A DNA stretch of 64,000 nt from Clostridium thermarum. Lineage in GTDB: Bacteria > Bacillota > Clostridia > Clostridiales > Clostridiaceae. The notes beneath the pieces were generated by a model. It searched no databases, was not told the origin of the DNA, and was given only the letters and a program-made list of their open reading frames with translations. Shown in pieces: positions 1 through 7,752 of this stretch (positions are counted from its first letter, which is position 1; the number at the start of each line of letters is the position of its first letter). The stretch spans positions 1,820,001 to 1,884,000 of the forward strand of contig NZ_CP040924.1 in assembly GCF_006351925.1 (NCBI RefSeq). Direction: 5' to 3'. A program made the translations under genes and the position numbers.

Positions 1-173
1 AAGCTGAAACTATCCTGGCTCAATTTAAACTAAAAATGGGCGCTCAAGAAGCTGTTCCCACAGACATTGATGAAGATAACGGTAAGATCTTTGAATGGAG
101 TCCTGCAGGAGGTACCTCTGTAGAAGAAGGAACGGCAATAAATATAAAATACTATGAAAAGCAGGAAGAGTAA
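1..173 (+). CDS. prkC: C-terminal fragment of a PASTA-domain Ser/Thr protein kinase (PrkC-like)
   Basis: The reading frame is open from base 3 and stops at 171-173; the 5' part lies outside the window. The 56 visible residues end in a PASTA-like pattern (SPAGGTSVEEGTAINI followed by a Tyr-Tyr strand), which is the extracellular muropeptide-binding repeat at the C-terminus of PrkC-type kinases. A PrkC gene directly before rsgA is the standard Firmicute arrangement, and that context carries much of the call. The stop is 15 bp before the rsgA start, so the two are probably cotranscribed. A penicillin-binding protein also carrying PASTA repeats is the main alternative. Confidence 0.7.
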   Translation, partial: AETILAQFKLKMGAQEAVPTDIDEDNGKIFEWSPAGGTSVEEGTAINIKYYEKQEE

Positions 174-188
174 TCTTGAGGAGGATAT

Positions 189-1055
189 ATGATAGGAACT
201 ATCATTAAAGGTATTGGCGGATTCTATTATGTAAAAGTTGATGATGAAGTTGTAGAATGTAAGGCTAGGGGTAAGTTCAGATTTAATGAACTTACCCCTC
301 TAGTCGGTGATAGAGTTGAAATTGCTGTAAAAAATAATAAAGGAGTTATTGAAAAGATACTACCCAGGACCAGTGAACTCATAAGACCCAATGTGGCTAA
401 CGTAACTCAGGCCTTTGTAGTTTTTTCAATAAAAAACCCCGATATTAATTTAGATTTACTGAATAGATTTTTAGTAGTATGTGAAAGCAATAACCTAAAT
501 ATAGTGTTATTTGTAAATAAGAGGGACTTGGCAGCAGGACAGGACCTGGAATTTATAGAAAATTATTTTGGAAGGATAGGCTATAAATACCACTTTATTG
601 GCGCAAAGGCCGGAGAAGGCCTTGAGGAAGTCGGTAAGTATTTGAAAAACAATGTTACCGTGGTATGTGGACCTTCTGGCGCAGGGAAATCAACTATGAT
701 AAATAGACTTTGCGGCAGTAATGTGATGGAAACCGGTGAAATAAGCGAAAAGAACAATAGAGGTAAGCATACCACAAGACATAGTCAGCTTATAGCGGTT
801 GAAGACGGCTTTATTGTTGATACTCCGGGATTTTCTTCCCTTGATATAACTAAAATAAAAAAAGAGGAGCTTCAGCACTGTTTTCCTGAATTTGAAGAAT
901 ATAAGTACCAATGTAAGTTTAAAGGTTGTTTACATTACAAAGAACCAGGCTGTGGGGTCAAAGAGGCGGTGGAAAAAGGTATTATCGTACAGGGGAGATA
1001 CCAAAGTTATACCACTATGCTGGAGGAAATTTCTAAAGTCAAATTATACGATTAG
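189..1055 (+). CDS. rsgA: Ribosome small-subunit-dependent GTPase A
   Basis: Late 30S-subunit maturation GTPase. The 288-residue protein has an N-terminal OB fold (about 1-65), then a circularly permuted GTPase domain: NKRD (G4) at 110-113 comes before the P-loop GPSGAGKS (G1) at 161-168, followed by a TT pair (G2) at 195-196 and DTPG (G3) at 211-214. The C-terminal zinc site reads C242-x4-C247-x-H249-x5-C255, exactly the family spacing. Length is normal. A GAGGAGG ribosome site (about 178-184) precedes the ATG. It sits between the PASTA kinase and thiN; the ribulose-phosphate 3-epimerase gene often found between rsgA and thiN is absent. Confidence 0.97.
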   Translation: MIGTIIKGIGGFYYVKVDDEVVECKARGKFRFNELTPLVGDRVEIAVKNNKGVIEKILPRTSELIRPNVANVTQAFVVFSIKNPDINLDLLNRFLVVCESNNLNIVLFVNKRDLAAGQDLEFIENYFGRIGYKYHFIGAKAGEGLEEVGKYLKNNVTVVCGPSGAGKSTMINRLCGSNVMETGEISEKNNRGKHTTRHSQLIAVEDGFIVDTPGFSSLDITKIKKEELQHCFPEFEEYKYQCKFKGCLHYKEPGCGVKEAVEKGIIVQGRYQSYTTMLEEISKVKLYD

Positions 1056-1071
1056 GTAGGGATGTAACAAT

Positions 1072-1707
1072 ATGAAAGCTTTACTTATCTCAGGAGGAAG
1101 TCCTCCTTCAAAAGAACTTATAGAAAAAGAAGTTCAGATGTCAGATTATATCATTGGAATTGATAAAGGTTTGGAGTGCTTGAATAAATATAATATAGAG
1201 CCTGATATTTTAGTTGGAGATTTTGATTCCGTAGATAGGACAATATTTGAAAGGATGGCCGCGCTAAAGAAGGAAATGATTAGATTTCCTGCGGAAAAGG
1301 ATTATACGGACACTCAGCTTGCAGTCAGCAAGGTTTTGGAATTAAAGGCTGATGAAGTAACCATACTAGGGGCCACTGGCAGCAGGTTAGATCATACCTT
1401 GGCCAATGTAGGCTTACTTTATAAATGCTTAAAAAGTGACATAAAGGCCACTATAAAGGACGACAATAATCTTTTATTCATGGCTGACAGGGATGTTGAG
1501 CTTGTAAACGAAGGATACAGGTTCTTTTCCCTTATTGCTTATGGTGGAACTGTAAAGGGGCTTAATATACGTGGAGCCAAATATGAGCTATGTAATCATA
1601 ATCTGATGCCGGAGGATAATATTGCCATATCTAATGAGTTTATTGGCCTTAATGTTCAGCTATCCTTTAAAGAGGGCACCTTATTAATTATTTTCAGCAG
1701 AGACTAA
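1072..1707 (+). CDS. thiN: Thiamine pyrophosphokinase
   Basis: Transfers pyrophosphate from ATP to thiamine to make thiamine diphosphate in the cytoplasm. The 211-residue length is normal. Family motifs are visible: GDFDS at 49-53, EKDYTDTQ at 75-82 and GATGSRLDHT at 100-109, which form the Mg-ATP and thiamine sites. The start ATG follows GGGATG at a short distance, 16 bp after rsgA, so the two genes are probably one transcript. Downstream, a 68-bp gap leads into two sporulation-linked microgenes (a 55-residue membrane protein and spoVM), matching the thiN-spoVM order of Bacillus subtilis. Confidence 0.95.
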   Translation: MKALLISGGSPPSKELIEKEVQMSDYIIGIDKGLECLNKYNIEPDILVGDFDSVDRTIFERMAALKKEMIRFPAEKDYTDTQLAVSKVLELKADEVTILGATGSRLDHTLANVGLLYKCLKSDIKATIKDDNNLLFMADRDVELVNEGYRFFSLIAYGGTVKGLNIRGAKYELCNHNLMPEDNIAISNEFIGLNVQLSFKEGTLLIIFSRD

Positions 1708-1734
1708 AAAGTTGTAACAGATTTAAATTTTCCT

Positions 1735-1742
1735 CATATAAT
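1735..1742 (+). promoter_or_regulatory. Possible -10 element for the small membrane protein-spoVM pair
   Basis: CATATAAT matches 7 of 8 positions of the sigma-E -10 consensus (CATACAxT), which would suit spoVM, a sigma-E gene in B. subtilis. The expected -35 region 14-15 bp upstream is poor. A sigma-A reading (TTGTAA at 1712, TATAAT at 1737) has a 19-bp spacer. Assignment is therefore tentative. Confidence 0.3.
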
Positions 1743-1774
1743 AAATAATGAAATAATGATGAGGTGTGATTTGC

Positions 1775-1942
1775 ATGTGGAAGCCATTAAAAAAGACTAA
1801 GAAAAAGCTTGGGCTCATAATTACATGTATAGGTGTAGGCGTTGTACTTTCGGTAGTTGTACCTATATGGGGCTGGATTGCTGCAGCTGGTATAGCTATC
1901 ATATATTGTGGGTGGCAAATAATGAATCACAATCATCATTAG
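1775..1942 (+). CDS. Small two-helix membrane protein (55 aa), unknown function
   Basis: I do not recognise a named family. The ATG at 1775 follows GAGGTGTGATT at proper distance, and the frame runs 55 codons to TAG at 1940-1942. The protein begins with a basic stretch (KPLKKTKKKL), then two hydrophobic segments at about 12-30 and 33-49 joined by a Pro-Ile-Trp-Gly-Trp turn, and ends in a His-rich tail (NHNHH). This suggests a small inner-membrane protein with two transmembrane helices. It is 21 bp upstream of spoVM and probably cotranscribed with it, so a sporulation role is possible, but that is inference from position only. Confidence 0.75.
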   Translation: MWKPLKKTKKKLGLIITCIGVGVVLSVVVPIWGWIAAAGIAIIYCGWQIMNHNHH

Positions 1943-1963
1943 TAATTTTCATGAGGAGGACAT

Positions 1964-2032
1964 ATGAAAATAATCGCTATTAAACTACCTAAATTTCTTT
2001 CCTCAATAATAAAAATTTTTATAAGAAAGTGA
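1964..2032 (+). CDS. spoVM: Stage V sporulation protein M (22 aa amphipathic coat-anchor peptide)
   Basis: SpoVM is a tiny amphipathic helix that recognises the convex forespore membrane and tethers SpoIVA to start coat assembly. The frame ATG(1964) to TGA(2030) encodes 22 residues. It starts MK, contains the hallmark IKLPKFL segment with the conserved proline at position 9, and ends in a basic Ile-Arg-Lys tail. B. subtilis SpoVM (26 residues) has the same IKLPKFL core. A strong AGGAGGA site is 6 bp upstream. Location after thiN and before reverse-oriented rpmB is exactly the Bacillus order. It is slightly shorter at the C-terminus than the Bacillus protein. Confidence 0.92.
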   Translation: MKIIAIKLPKFLSSIIKIFIRK

Positions 2033-2069
2033 AAAGTCAAACTTGGAGTTAAAGACTCCTAAGACTTTT
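2032..2069 (+). repeat. Imperfect hairpin directly after spoVM
   Basis: Inverted repeat: AAAAGTC (2032-2038) pairs with GACTTTT (2063-2069), and inside it GGAG (2045-2048) pairs with CTCC (2056-2059). It overlaps the last base of the spoVM stop codon. No T-run follows, so it is not a standard intrinsic terminator on this strand; it may stabilise the transcript end. Confidence 0.45.
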
Positions 2070-2082
2070 AATCACAAAAAAT

Positions 2083-2119
2083 AAAAAAATGCAATTGCTT
2101 ATGACAACTGCATTTTTTT
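2083..2119. terminator. Bidirectional terminator between spoVM and rpmB
   Basis: AAAAAAATGCAATTG (2083-2097) pairs with CAACTGCATTTTTTT (2105-2119), one mismatch on the plus strand and a G-U pair on the minus strand, with flanking A and T runs. It serves convergent spoVM and rpmB transcripts. Confidence 0.85.
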
Positions 2120-2123
2120 ATTT

Positions 2124-2315
2124 TTACACCGCACGTTGAACCTTACCAGAACGTAAGCATCTTGTACAAACGTGTACAGTTTTTGGGGTTCCATTTACTA
2201 TAGCCTTAACTCTTCTTATATTTGGAGTCCATGTTCTCTTTGATTGACGGTGTGAATGACTATATTGAACACCGAAGACAACACCTTTATCGCAAACTTC
2301 ACATTTTCTTGACAT
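2124..2315 (-). CDS. rpmB: Large-subunit ribosomal protein bL28 (zinc-binding C+ form)
   Basis: Structural protein of the 50S subunit. The 63-residue protein begins MSRKCEVCDKG and carries two Cys pairs, C5/C8 and C50/C53, the zinc-ribbon C+ form. The KRTWTPNIRRV block is typical of bL28. The frame can be extended upstream by nine codons, but the AAGGAGGT site lies just before the inner ATG at 2315, so the short form is chosen. It is transcribed against its neighbours, as in B. subtilis, and ends in the shared terminator at 2083-2119. Confidence 0.97.
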   Translation of the reverse strand: MSRKCEVCDKGVVFGVQYSHSHRQSKRTWTPNIRRVKAIVNGTPKTVHVCTRCLRSGKVQRAV

Positions 2316-2374
2316 TGAAAACACCTCCTTATGTAACATCAAGATTAACTCTCAATTCAAACATTTATTATTTT

Positions 2375-2403
2375 AGCATAGAATGCATAAAACATGCAAG
2401 CAA
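2375..2403 (-). promoter_or_regulatory. Candidate rpmB promoter
   Basis: On the minus strand TTGCTT (2398-2403) and TATGCT (2375-2380) are separated by 17 bp, about 60 bp before the rpmB start. An overlapping TGCTAAAAT could act as an extended -10. Confidence 0.5.
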
Positions 2404-2448
2404 AATATAAAATTATTACCGAAGAATACATCAATTATTATTATTTTC

Positions 2449-2477
2449 TTGAATATAAGTAATATTTAATATAAAAT
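2449..2477 (+). promoter_or_regulatory. Sigma-A promoter of yloU-fakA
   Basis: TTGAAT (2449-2454), 17-bp spacer, TAAAAT (2472-2477), 33 bp before the yloU ATG. The whole interval is very AT-rich. Confidence 0.6.
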
Positions 2478-2510
2478 AAACTATATGGAAATAATCGAGG
2501 AGGATTAATT

Positions 2511-2858
2511 ATGATAAGTATAACTAACGAAACTGGTCTGGTAAGTTATTCCGAAGAAGTAATTGCTAATATAGTTGGTCTATCTACAATGGAATGCTAC
2601 GGTGTAGTTGGCATGGCCTCAAAAAATGCTACTGATGGCCTTTGGGAACTTATTAAAGGTGGAAACCTGCACAAAGGAGTTAAAATACACTATAAAAATA
2701 ATGAATTGTCTGTTGAATTATACGTAGTAGTTGAGTACGGTACTAAAATTTCTGTAATTGCCAATAATATTATTCAGAAAATAAAGTATAATGTTGAAAG
2801 CTTCTTGGGAATTAAAGTATCTACTATTACAGTGAATGTACAAGGTGTAAGAGTCTAA
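2511..2858 (+). CDS. Asp23/Gls24 family envelope stress response protein (YloU-like)
   Basis: The 115-residue protein has the Asp23/Gls24 fold signature: an N-terminal strand, the IANIVGLSTMECYGVVGM block at about 22-39, and a C-terminal VTVNVQGVRV strand. Members are small cytoplasmic proteins linked to envelope stress and fatty-acid metabolism; the precise role is unclear. The ATG follows GAGGAGG. It is 13 bp upstream of fakA, the same pairing as yloU-yloV in Bacillus, which suggests a joint function in lipid or phosphate-carrier metabolism. Confidence 0.92.
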   Translation: MISITNETGLVSYSEEVIANIVGLSTMECYGVVGMASKNATDGLWELIKGGNLHKGVKIHYKNNELSVELYVVVEYGTKISVIANNIIQKIKYNVESFLGIKVSTITVNVQGVRV

Positions 2859-2871
2859 GGGGGACGACAGA

Positions 2872-4503
2872 ATGAGCATTTTAAAAATTAATGGTGAAAT
2901 TTTTTATAATATGATGATAAATGCCAGCAACACTTTGGAGGAGCAAAAAGAGTATGTAAACTCTTTAAATGTTTTTCCGGTACCGGATGGGGATACTGGA
3001 ACAAACATGTCTATGACCATCAAGGCGGCTGTGGAAGAAATAAAAAATTTGAAAAACGATACCGTTGGAAATATAGCTAAAACCCTGGCTAGGGGTGCAT
3101 TGATGGGAGCCAGGGGAAACTCTGGTGTTATACTTTCACAAATTCTAAGAGGAATAGCTAAGGGCTTGGAAAATAAGGATGAGGTTGATGCAAAGGAGTT
3201 TGCTGAGAGCTTAATGGAAGGTTCTAAAAGCGCTTATAAAGCTGTTATGAGACCCACTGAAGGAACAATCTTAACTATAGTTCGAGCTTCCGGAGAAAGT
3301 GCAGTTAACAGCAAATCCAGCGATATTGTTACACTAATGAATGAGGTATGCGACCACTGCCGCAACATACTAAACAAGACACCGGAAATGTTGCCTGTTC
3401 TAAAAAAGGCTAAGGTAGTAGATGCTGGTGGTATGGGCTTTTTAGTAATATTAAACGGAATGAGAGATGCACTAACTGGCAATGTTAAGGCCGTAGTTAA
3501 GGAGGATGCTCCGGTTGCATCCAATGCATCTGCGCAACAAAGCATCAGCGAGGAAGATATAAAGTTTGCATATTGTACTGAATTTATTATAATGACTAAG
3601 GAAAGCAATCCTGACAGCAATGCTTTCAGAGATGAAATCGAGCAATATGGCGATTCAATTGTTGCAGTTTCCTACGAAAATGTCATTAAGATTCATATAC
3701 ATACCAATGATCCTGGAGTTGTTTTATCTAAAGCGGTAAAATTGGGAGAACTGACTAAGATTAAGATTGAAAATATGAAGGAACAACACAGACACCTAGT
3801 GGTGGATGAAGACAGTATTACCGCAGAGGAAACAGCGACAGAATTGAAAAAATACGGATTTATCGCAGTTGCCGCCGGAGAAGGAGTTACCAATATCTTT
3901 AAGGATCTTGGTGTTGATTATGTTATTGAAGGCGGACAAACAATGAATCCAAGCACACAGGATATCCTGGATGCAGTAAAAAAGATTAATGCTGAAAACA
4001 TTTTTGTTTTACCAAATAATAAAAATATTGTTATGGCTGCTACACAAGCTGCAGAAATCAGTGAAAAAAATATAATAGTAATTCCATCTAAGACAATACC
4101 TCAAGGTATAACTGCCTTAACCATGTTTAATGGAGAGGCTGATGTAGAGGAAAACAAAGGAACCATGATAGAAGCTATGGCAAAGGTTACAACTGGATCT
4201 GTTACATATGCCGTTAGAGAGACAGAAATGGATGGAAAAGAGATTAAAGAAGGCGATATTCTCGGCTTGATAGAAGGAAAAATATCTGAAGTTGGTACAG
4301 ATATTTTTGAAGTTTGTGAAAAACTGATTGATAATGCAGTAACTGAGGATAGTGAACTAATCACTATATTATATGGTCAGGAATGCAATGAGGAAGAGGT
4401 TATGGAATTCGTTGAGAGAATAGAAGATAAGTATTCAGATTTAGACGTTCAAACATACAATGGAAAACAACCTCTATATTATTTTATCGTTTCTGTTGAG
4501 TAA
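2872..4503 (+). CDS. fakA: DAK2/DegV-fused fatty-acid kinase subunit FakA (YloV)
   Basis: ATP-binding subunit that phosphorylates fatty acids held by a FakB (DegV-family) partner, feeding phospholipid synthesis. The 543 residues have an N-terminal DhaL/DAK2 domain with the Mg-ATP loops NVFPVPDGDTGTNM at 33-46 and GARGNSGVILSQ at 79-90, then RPTEGTILT and DAGGMGFL. A middle domain follows, and the C-terminal half is the FakA-specific DegV-like region. Length is normal. The start ATG follows GGGGGACGA. No FakB gene is in the window. A strong terminator directly after the stop separates it from recG. Confidence 0.92.
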   Translation: MSILKINGEIFYNMMINASNTLEEQKEYVNSLNVFPVPDGDTGTNMSMTIKAAVEEIKNLKNDTVGNIAKTLARGALMGARGNSGVILSQILRGIAKGLENKDEVDAKEFAESLMEGSKSAYKAVMRPTEGTILTIVRASGESAVNSKSSDIVTLMNEVCDHCRNILNKTPEMLPVLKKAKVVDAGGMGFLVILNGMRDALTGNVKAVVKEDAPVASNASAQQSISEEDIKFAYCTEFIIMTKESNPDSNAFRDEIEQYGDSIVAVSYENVIKIHIHTNDPGVVLSKAVKLGELTKIKIENMKEQHRHLVVDEDSITAEETATELKKYGFIAVAAGEGVTNIFKDLGVDYVIEGGQTMNPSTQDILDAVKKINAENIFVLPNNKNIVMAATQAAEISEKNIIVIPSKTIPQGITALTMFNGEADVEENKGTMIEAMAKVTTGSVTYAVRETEMDGKEIKEGDILGLIEGKISEVGTDIFEVCEKLIDNAVTEDSELITILYGQECNEEEVMEFVERIEDKYSDLDVQTYNGKQPLYYFIVSVE

Positions 4504-4527
4504 AAAAAAGCCTTAGGGCTTTTTTTT
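4502..4527 (+). terminator. Intrinsic terminator after fakA
   Basis: Eight A, GCC (4502-4512), loop TTAG, GGC and eight T (4517-4527). The hairpin overlaps the fakA stop codon and lies 18 bp before recG, so recG must rely on readthrough or an internal promoter. Confidence 0.8.
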
Positions 4528-4544
4528 CATGGAGGTGAATTTAT

Positions 4545-6572
4545 TTGGACTTAAGCAAAGAAATATCTTTCCTAAAAGGGGTAGGACCAAAATTAAAAGC
4601 CTATCTGAATGACCTGGATATTTTTACTGTTAAGGATTTGCTGCTGTACTTTCCCAGGGACTATGAATTTATTGGAACTTTAACAAGCGGAAGCAAGACT
4701 GAAATTGACCATTGCATGGTAGAGGGAAGAGTTACCAGGATTGACAGGGATAATCGGTCTAAAACAGGAAAGGTCATTACCACCATATACATTGATACTG
4801 GACAAAAGCAATTGGCATGTAAGTGGTTTAATCAGCCCTATATCAAAAATAGTTTTAGAATTAATGAAACCTATAGGTTGTATGGTAAGCTAAATATATT
4901 TCAGGGTAAAGAAATGCTATGTAATGCAAAGATTGTTAATAATCTGGAATTGAATACAAGTATCTTGCCTAAGTACTCTTTAACCAGAAGCTTAACTTCT
5001 TCTACAATTATGAAGTTAGTAAGGCAAGTTTTAGAGTCCACAATCATAAGTGAAAACCTTCCTGAAACCTTGCTGCATAAATATAAGCTGATGTCATTGG
5101 ATGAAGCAATTAGAAACATTCACATGCCCGAAAGCAAGGAAAAATTAGAAGGTGCAAGGAAAAGGCTTAAGTTTCAGGAGCTTTTTGCCTACTCTTTAAA
5201 AATTCTTATGCTCAAGAAATACAACAGGAGTATTAATGCTGGCAGAAGCTATGTTATGGCTGAAGAGTTGACAGACTTAAGGGACTCTTTACCCTTTGAA
5301 CTGACAAAGGCACAGAGAAAAGTTATAAGGGAGATACTGCTTGATCAAAAGAATCCATATGCTATGAACAGATTGCTACAGGGAGATGTAGGCAGCGGTA
5401 AGACTGTAATAGCCCTAATAGCATTGTTCAATATAATCAAGAATGGATATCAGGCTGCCTTAATGGTTCCTACAGAAATTTTAGCTAAACAGCATTATGC
5501 TGAAGCTCAAAAAATATTGGGAAAGTTTGATATAAATATTGTCCTATTGACGGGGAGCTTAACACCCAAAAACAAACAAAGAATAAAAGAAGAAATTAAA
5601 GAAGGCAGGGCCCAGCTCATTATAGGAACTCACGCAATCTTGGAAGAAGATGTAGAGTTTTCTGACCTGGCAATGATAGTTACCGACGAACAGCATAGAT
5701 TTGGAGTTTATCAAAGGGCTAAGCTATTAAATAAGGGTAATAGTATCGAAGTGTTGGTTATGAGCGCTACACCCATTCCAAGGACATTATCTCTTTTTGT
5801 TTACGGAGATTTGGATATATCCATTATAGATGAGTTGCCTCCGGGAAGACAAAAGATTGATACAATACTTATAGAAAGAAAAAAGAGAGAGAATGCCTAC
5901 AAGGCAGTCATAGAAGAAATTAATAAGGGCAGGCAAGCTTATATCGTTTGTCCTATGATTGAAGATAGTGAAAACCTGGAATTGCAATCCGTTAAAACCT
6001 TATATGATGATCTGAAAAAGAGCTATTTCAAAAATATTCACGTGGCAGTGCTCCACGGTAAAATGACGCCCTCAGAGAAGGAAGCTACTATGGCTGACTT
6101 TAAAAGTGGGAATACCAAAGCTCTGATAGCTACCACGGTTATAGAGGTTGGAGTAAATGTTCCCAATGCCTCGGTGATGGTTATAGAAAATGCTGAAAGA
6201 TTTGGCCTGGCCCAACTTCATCAATTGAGAGGAAGAGTAGGGAGAGGTGGATATAAATCTTACTGTATATTAATAGCAGATATAAAGAATGATAATATTA
6301 AAAGACGTATGGGCATTATGGTAGAAACCAATGATGGATTTAAAATTGCAGAAGAAGATATGAGGTTGAGAGGCAGCGGCGATATGTTTGGCATAAATCA
6401 AAGCGGTGATGCAGGCTTAATGCTGGCTGACATATATGAGGATTCGGAGCTGCTGAAAGTAGCTAATAAAGAGGCTAGGAATGTGCTAAATAACGAAGAG
6501 GAATACAGAGCAGTAATTGATGAATTAAAAGAGGCGATCGAGAGTTCATCAAAATATATTTGCTTTAACTAA
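4545..6572 (+). CDS. recG: ATP-dependent DNA helicase RecG
   Basis: Branch-migrating helicase that regresses stalled forks and processes recombination intermediates. The 675-residue protein has an N-terminal wedge/OB domain (about 1-200), then SF2 motifs: Walker A GDVGSGKT at 280-287, DEQH at 381-384, SATPIPRT at 407-414, and later HGKMTPSEKE, TTVIEVGVNVP and QLRGRVGRG. The C-terminal TRG-like region (DEDMRLRGSGDMFG-type) is present. The start is TTG at 4545 with GGAGGTGAA upstream. Length is near the family norm (about 680). It follows a terminator, so expression may be tuned by readthrough. Confidence 0.97.
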   Translation: MDLSKEISFLKGVGPKLKAYLNDLDIFTVKDLLLYFPRDYEFIGTLTSGSKTEIDHCMVEGRVTRIDRDNRSKTGKVITTIYIDTGQKQLACKWFNQPYIKNSFRINETYRLYGKLNIFQGKEMLCNAKIVNNLELNTSILPKYSLTRSLTSSTIMKLVRQVLESTIISENLPETLLHKYKLMSLDEAIRNIHMPESKEKLEGARKRLKFQELFAYSLKILMLKKYNRSINAGRSYVMAEELTDLRDSLPFELTKAQRKVIREILLDQKNPYAMNRLLQGDVGSGKTVIALIALFNIIKNGYQAALMVPTEILAKQHYAEAQKILGKFDINIVLLTGSLTPKNKQRIKEEIKEGRAQLIIGTHAILEEDVEFSDLAMIVTDEQHRFGVYQRAKLLNKGNSIEVLVMSATPIPRTLSLFVYGDLDISIIDELPPGRQKIDTILIERKKRENAYKAVIEEINKGRQAYIVCPMIEDSENLELQSVKTLYDDLKKSYFKNIHVAVLHGKMTPSEKEATMADFKSGNTKALIATTVIEVGVNVPNASVMVIENAERFGLAQLHQLRGRVGRGGYKSYCILIADIKNDNIKRRMGIMVETNDGFKIAEEDMRLRGSGDMFGINQSGDAGLMLADIYEDSELLKVANKEARNVLNNEEEYRAVIDELKEAIESSSKYICFN

Positions 6573-6605
6573 AACCTTTTATTTATGTAAAATTTTCGTG
6601 AATAA

Positions 6606-6634
6606 TTGTATGTATATTAACAATATGTTAAAAT
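6606..6634 (+). promoter_or_regulatory. Sigma-A promoter of rsmD-coaD
   Basis: TTGTAT (6606-6611), 17-bp spacer, TAAAAT (6629-6634), preceded by TGT as an extended -10. It is 31 bp upstream of rsmD. Confidence 0.6.
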
Positions 6635-6665
6635 AGTATAGAAATGAGCAGAAGGAGGAAATACC

Positions 6666-7232
6666 ATGCGAATAATAGCAGGTATTGCAAAAGGCAGGAA
6701 GTTATTGCCGCCGGAAGGTATGGAGACTACTAGGCCTACCTTGGATAGAGTTAAAGAAGCAATGTTTAGTATGATACAGAACAGACTTGAGGATGCTTTA
6801 GTTTTGGATGTTTTTGCCGGTACCGGAAGCCTGGGACTGGAGTCTGTCAGCAGAGGTGCTAAACAATGTGTTCTTGTGGACAGAAGTCCTGTTACTTTTG
6901 ATAGACTAAAGAAAAATGTTGAAAATCTTAAATTTCAAGACCAGTGTATCTGCTTAAATATGGATTCATACGAAGCCTTGGAGTATTTAGCGAAGGAAAG
7001 CAGAGTTTTTGACATAATTTTTATTGACCCACCTTATCTAAAAGATATGATACCAAGGGCTATAGATGTAATACACCAAAATAATATGTTAGATAAAGAT
7101 GGAATTATTGTTACTAAAATAGATTCCAGTGAAAGAATCTACGAAGGCAATGGAGAATTATTGCTGTCAAAATATAGAAAGTATGGTAACACTACAGTTT
7201 GTTTATATAAGTATATTGACAAATCTTTGTAG
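6666..7232 (+). CDS. rsmD: 16S rRNA (guanine966-N2)-methyltransferase
   Basis: Methylates G966 in helix 31 of 16S rRNA using S-adenosylmethionine. The 188-residue protein shows the N-terminal RIIAG-KG-RKL motif, the SAM-binding DVFAGTGSLGLE at 48-59 and the catalytic DPPY at 121-124. Length and start (ATG after AGAAGGAGGAA) are typical. It is 26 bp before coaD; rsmD-coaD is a widespread pair in Firmicutes. Confidence 0.95.
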   Translation: MRIIAGIAKGRKLLPPEGMETTRPTLDRVKEAMFSMIQNRLEDALVLDVFAGTGSLGLESVSRGAKQCVLVDRSPVTFDRLKKNVENLKFQDQCICLNMDSYEALEYLAKESRVFDIIFIDPPYLKDMIPRAIDVIHQNNMLDKDGIIVTKIDSSERIYEGNGELLLSKYRKYGNTTVCLYKYIDKSL

Positions 7233-7258
7233 TTTGCAGTTGACGTAAGGAGGCCAAA

Positions 7259-7738
7259 ATGAGAATAGCTGTATATCCCGGAAGTTTCGATCCTATTACC
7301 AATGGACATGAAGACATAATAAAAAGAGCTGCAAAGATATTTGATGAGGTAATAGTAGCTGTATTGATAAATCCGGATAAGAGAGGTCTCTTTTCCATTG
7401 AGGAAAGGGTTGAATTGATAAAAAAGGTGGTAACACCTTACAGCAACGTTAAAGTGGAGAGTTTTAGCGGGCTGCTGATTAATTTTATGAAAAGTCATAA
7501 TGCGAAGGTTATTATTAAAGGTCTTAGAGCTGTTTCTGATTTTGAATATGAATTTCAAATGGCTCTTATGAATAACAAACTTGATGATTCAATAGAGACT
7601 CTCTTCATGATGACCAGCGCTCAATACTCATATTTAAGTTCATCTTCTGTAAAACAGGTAGCAATGTTTGGAGGGTGTATTAAGGGTCTTGTACCAGATC
7701 CGATAATCAACAATGTGCTATCAAAAATTCGGGAATAG
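7259..7738 (+). CDS. coaD: Pantetheine-phosphate adenylyltransferase
   Basis: Fourth step of coenzyme A synthesis: 4'-phosphopantetheine plus ATP gives dephospho-CoA. The 159-residue protein begins with the nucleotidyltransferase signature [10 protein letters not shown] at 8-17 (TxGH motif) and has [12 protein letters not shown] in the middle and [10 protein letters not shown] near the C-terminus, corresponding to the ISSTxxR loop. AAGGAGG lies 7 bp before the ATG. It is 14 bp upstream of the coiled-coil gene and likely cotranscribed with it. Confidence 0.97.
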   Translation: MRIAVYPGSFDPITNGHEDIIKRAAKIFDEVIVAVLINPDKRGLFSIEERVELIKKVVTPYSNVKVESFSGLLINFMKSHNAKVIIKGLRAVSDFEYEFQMALMNNKLDDSIETLFMMTSAQYSYLSSSSVKQVAMFGGCIKGLVPDPIINNVLSKIRE

Positions 7739-7752
7739 TAGGGGGAGAAAGT

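Noticed and set aside
2124-2342. Longer 72-residue form of rpmB
   Set aside because: The ribosome-binding site lies within the extra codons, just before the inner ATG at 2315.
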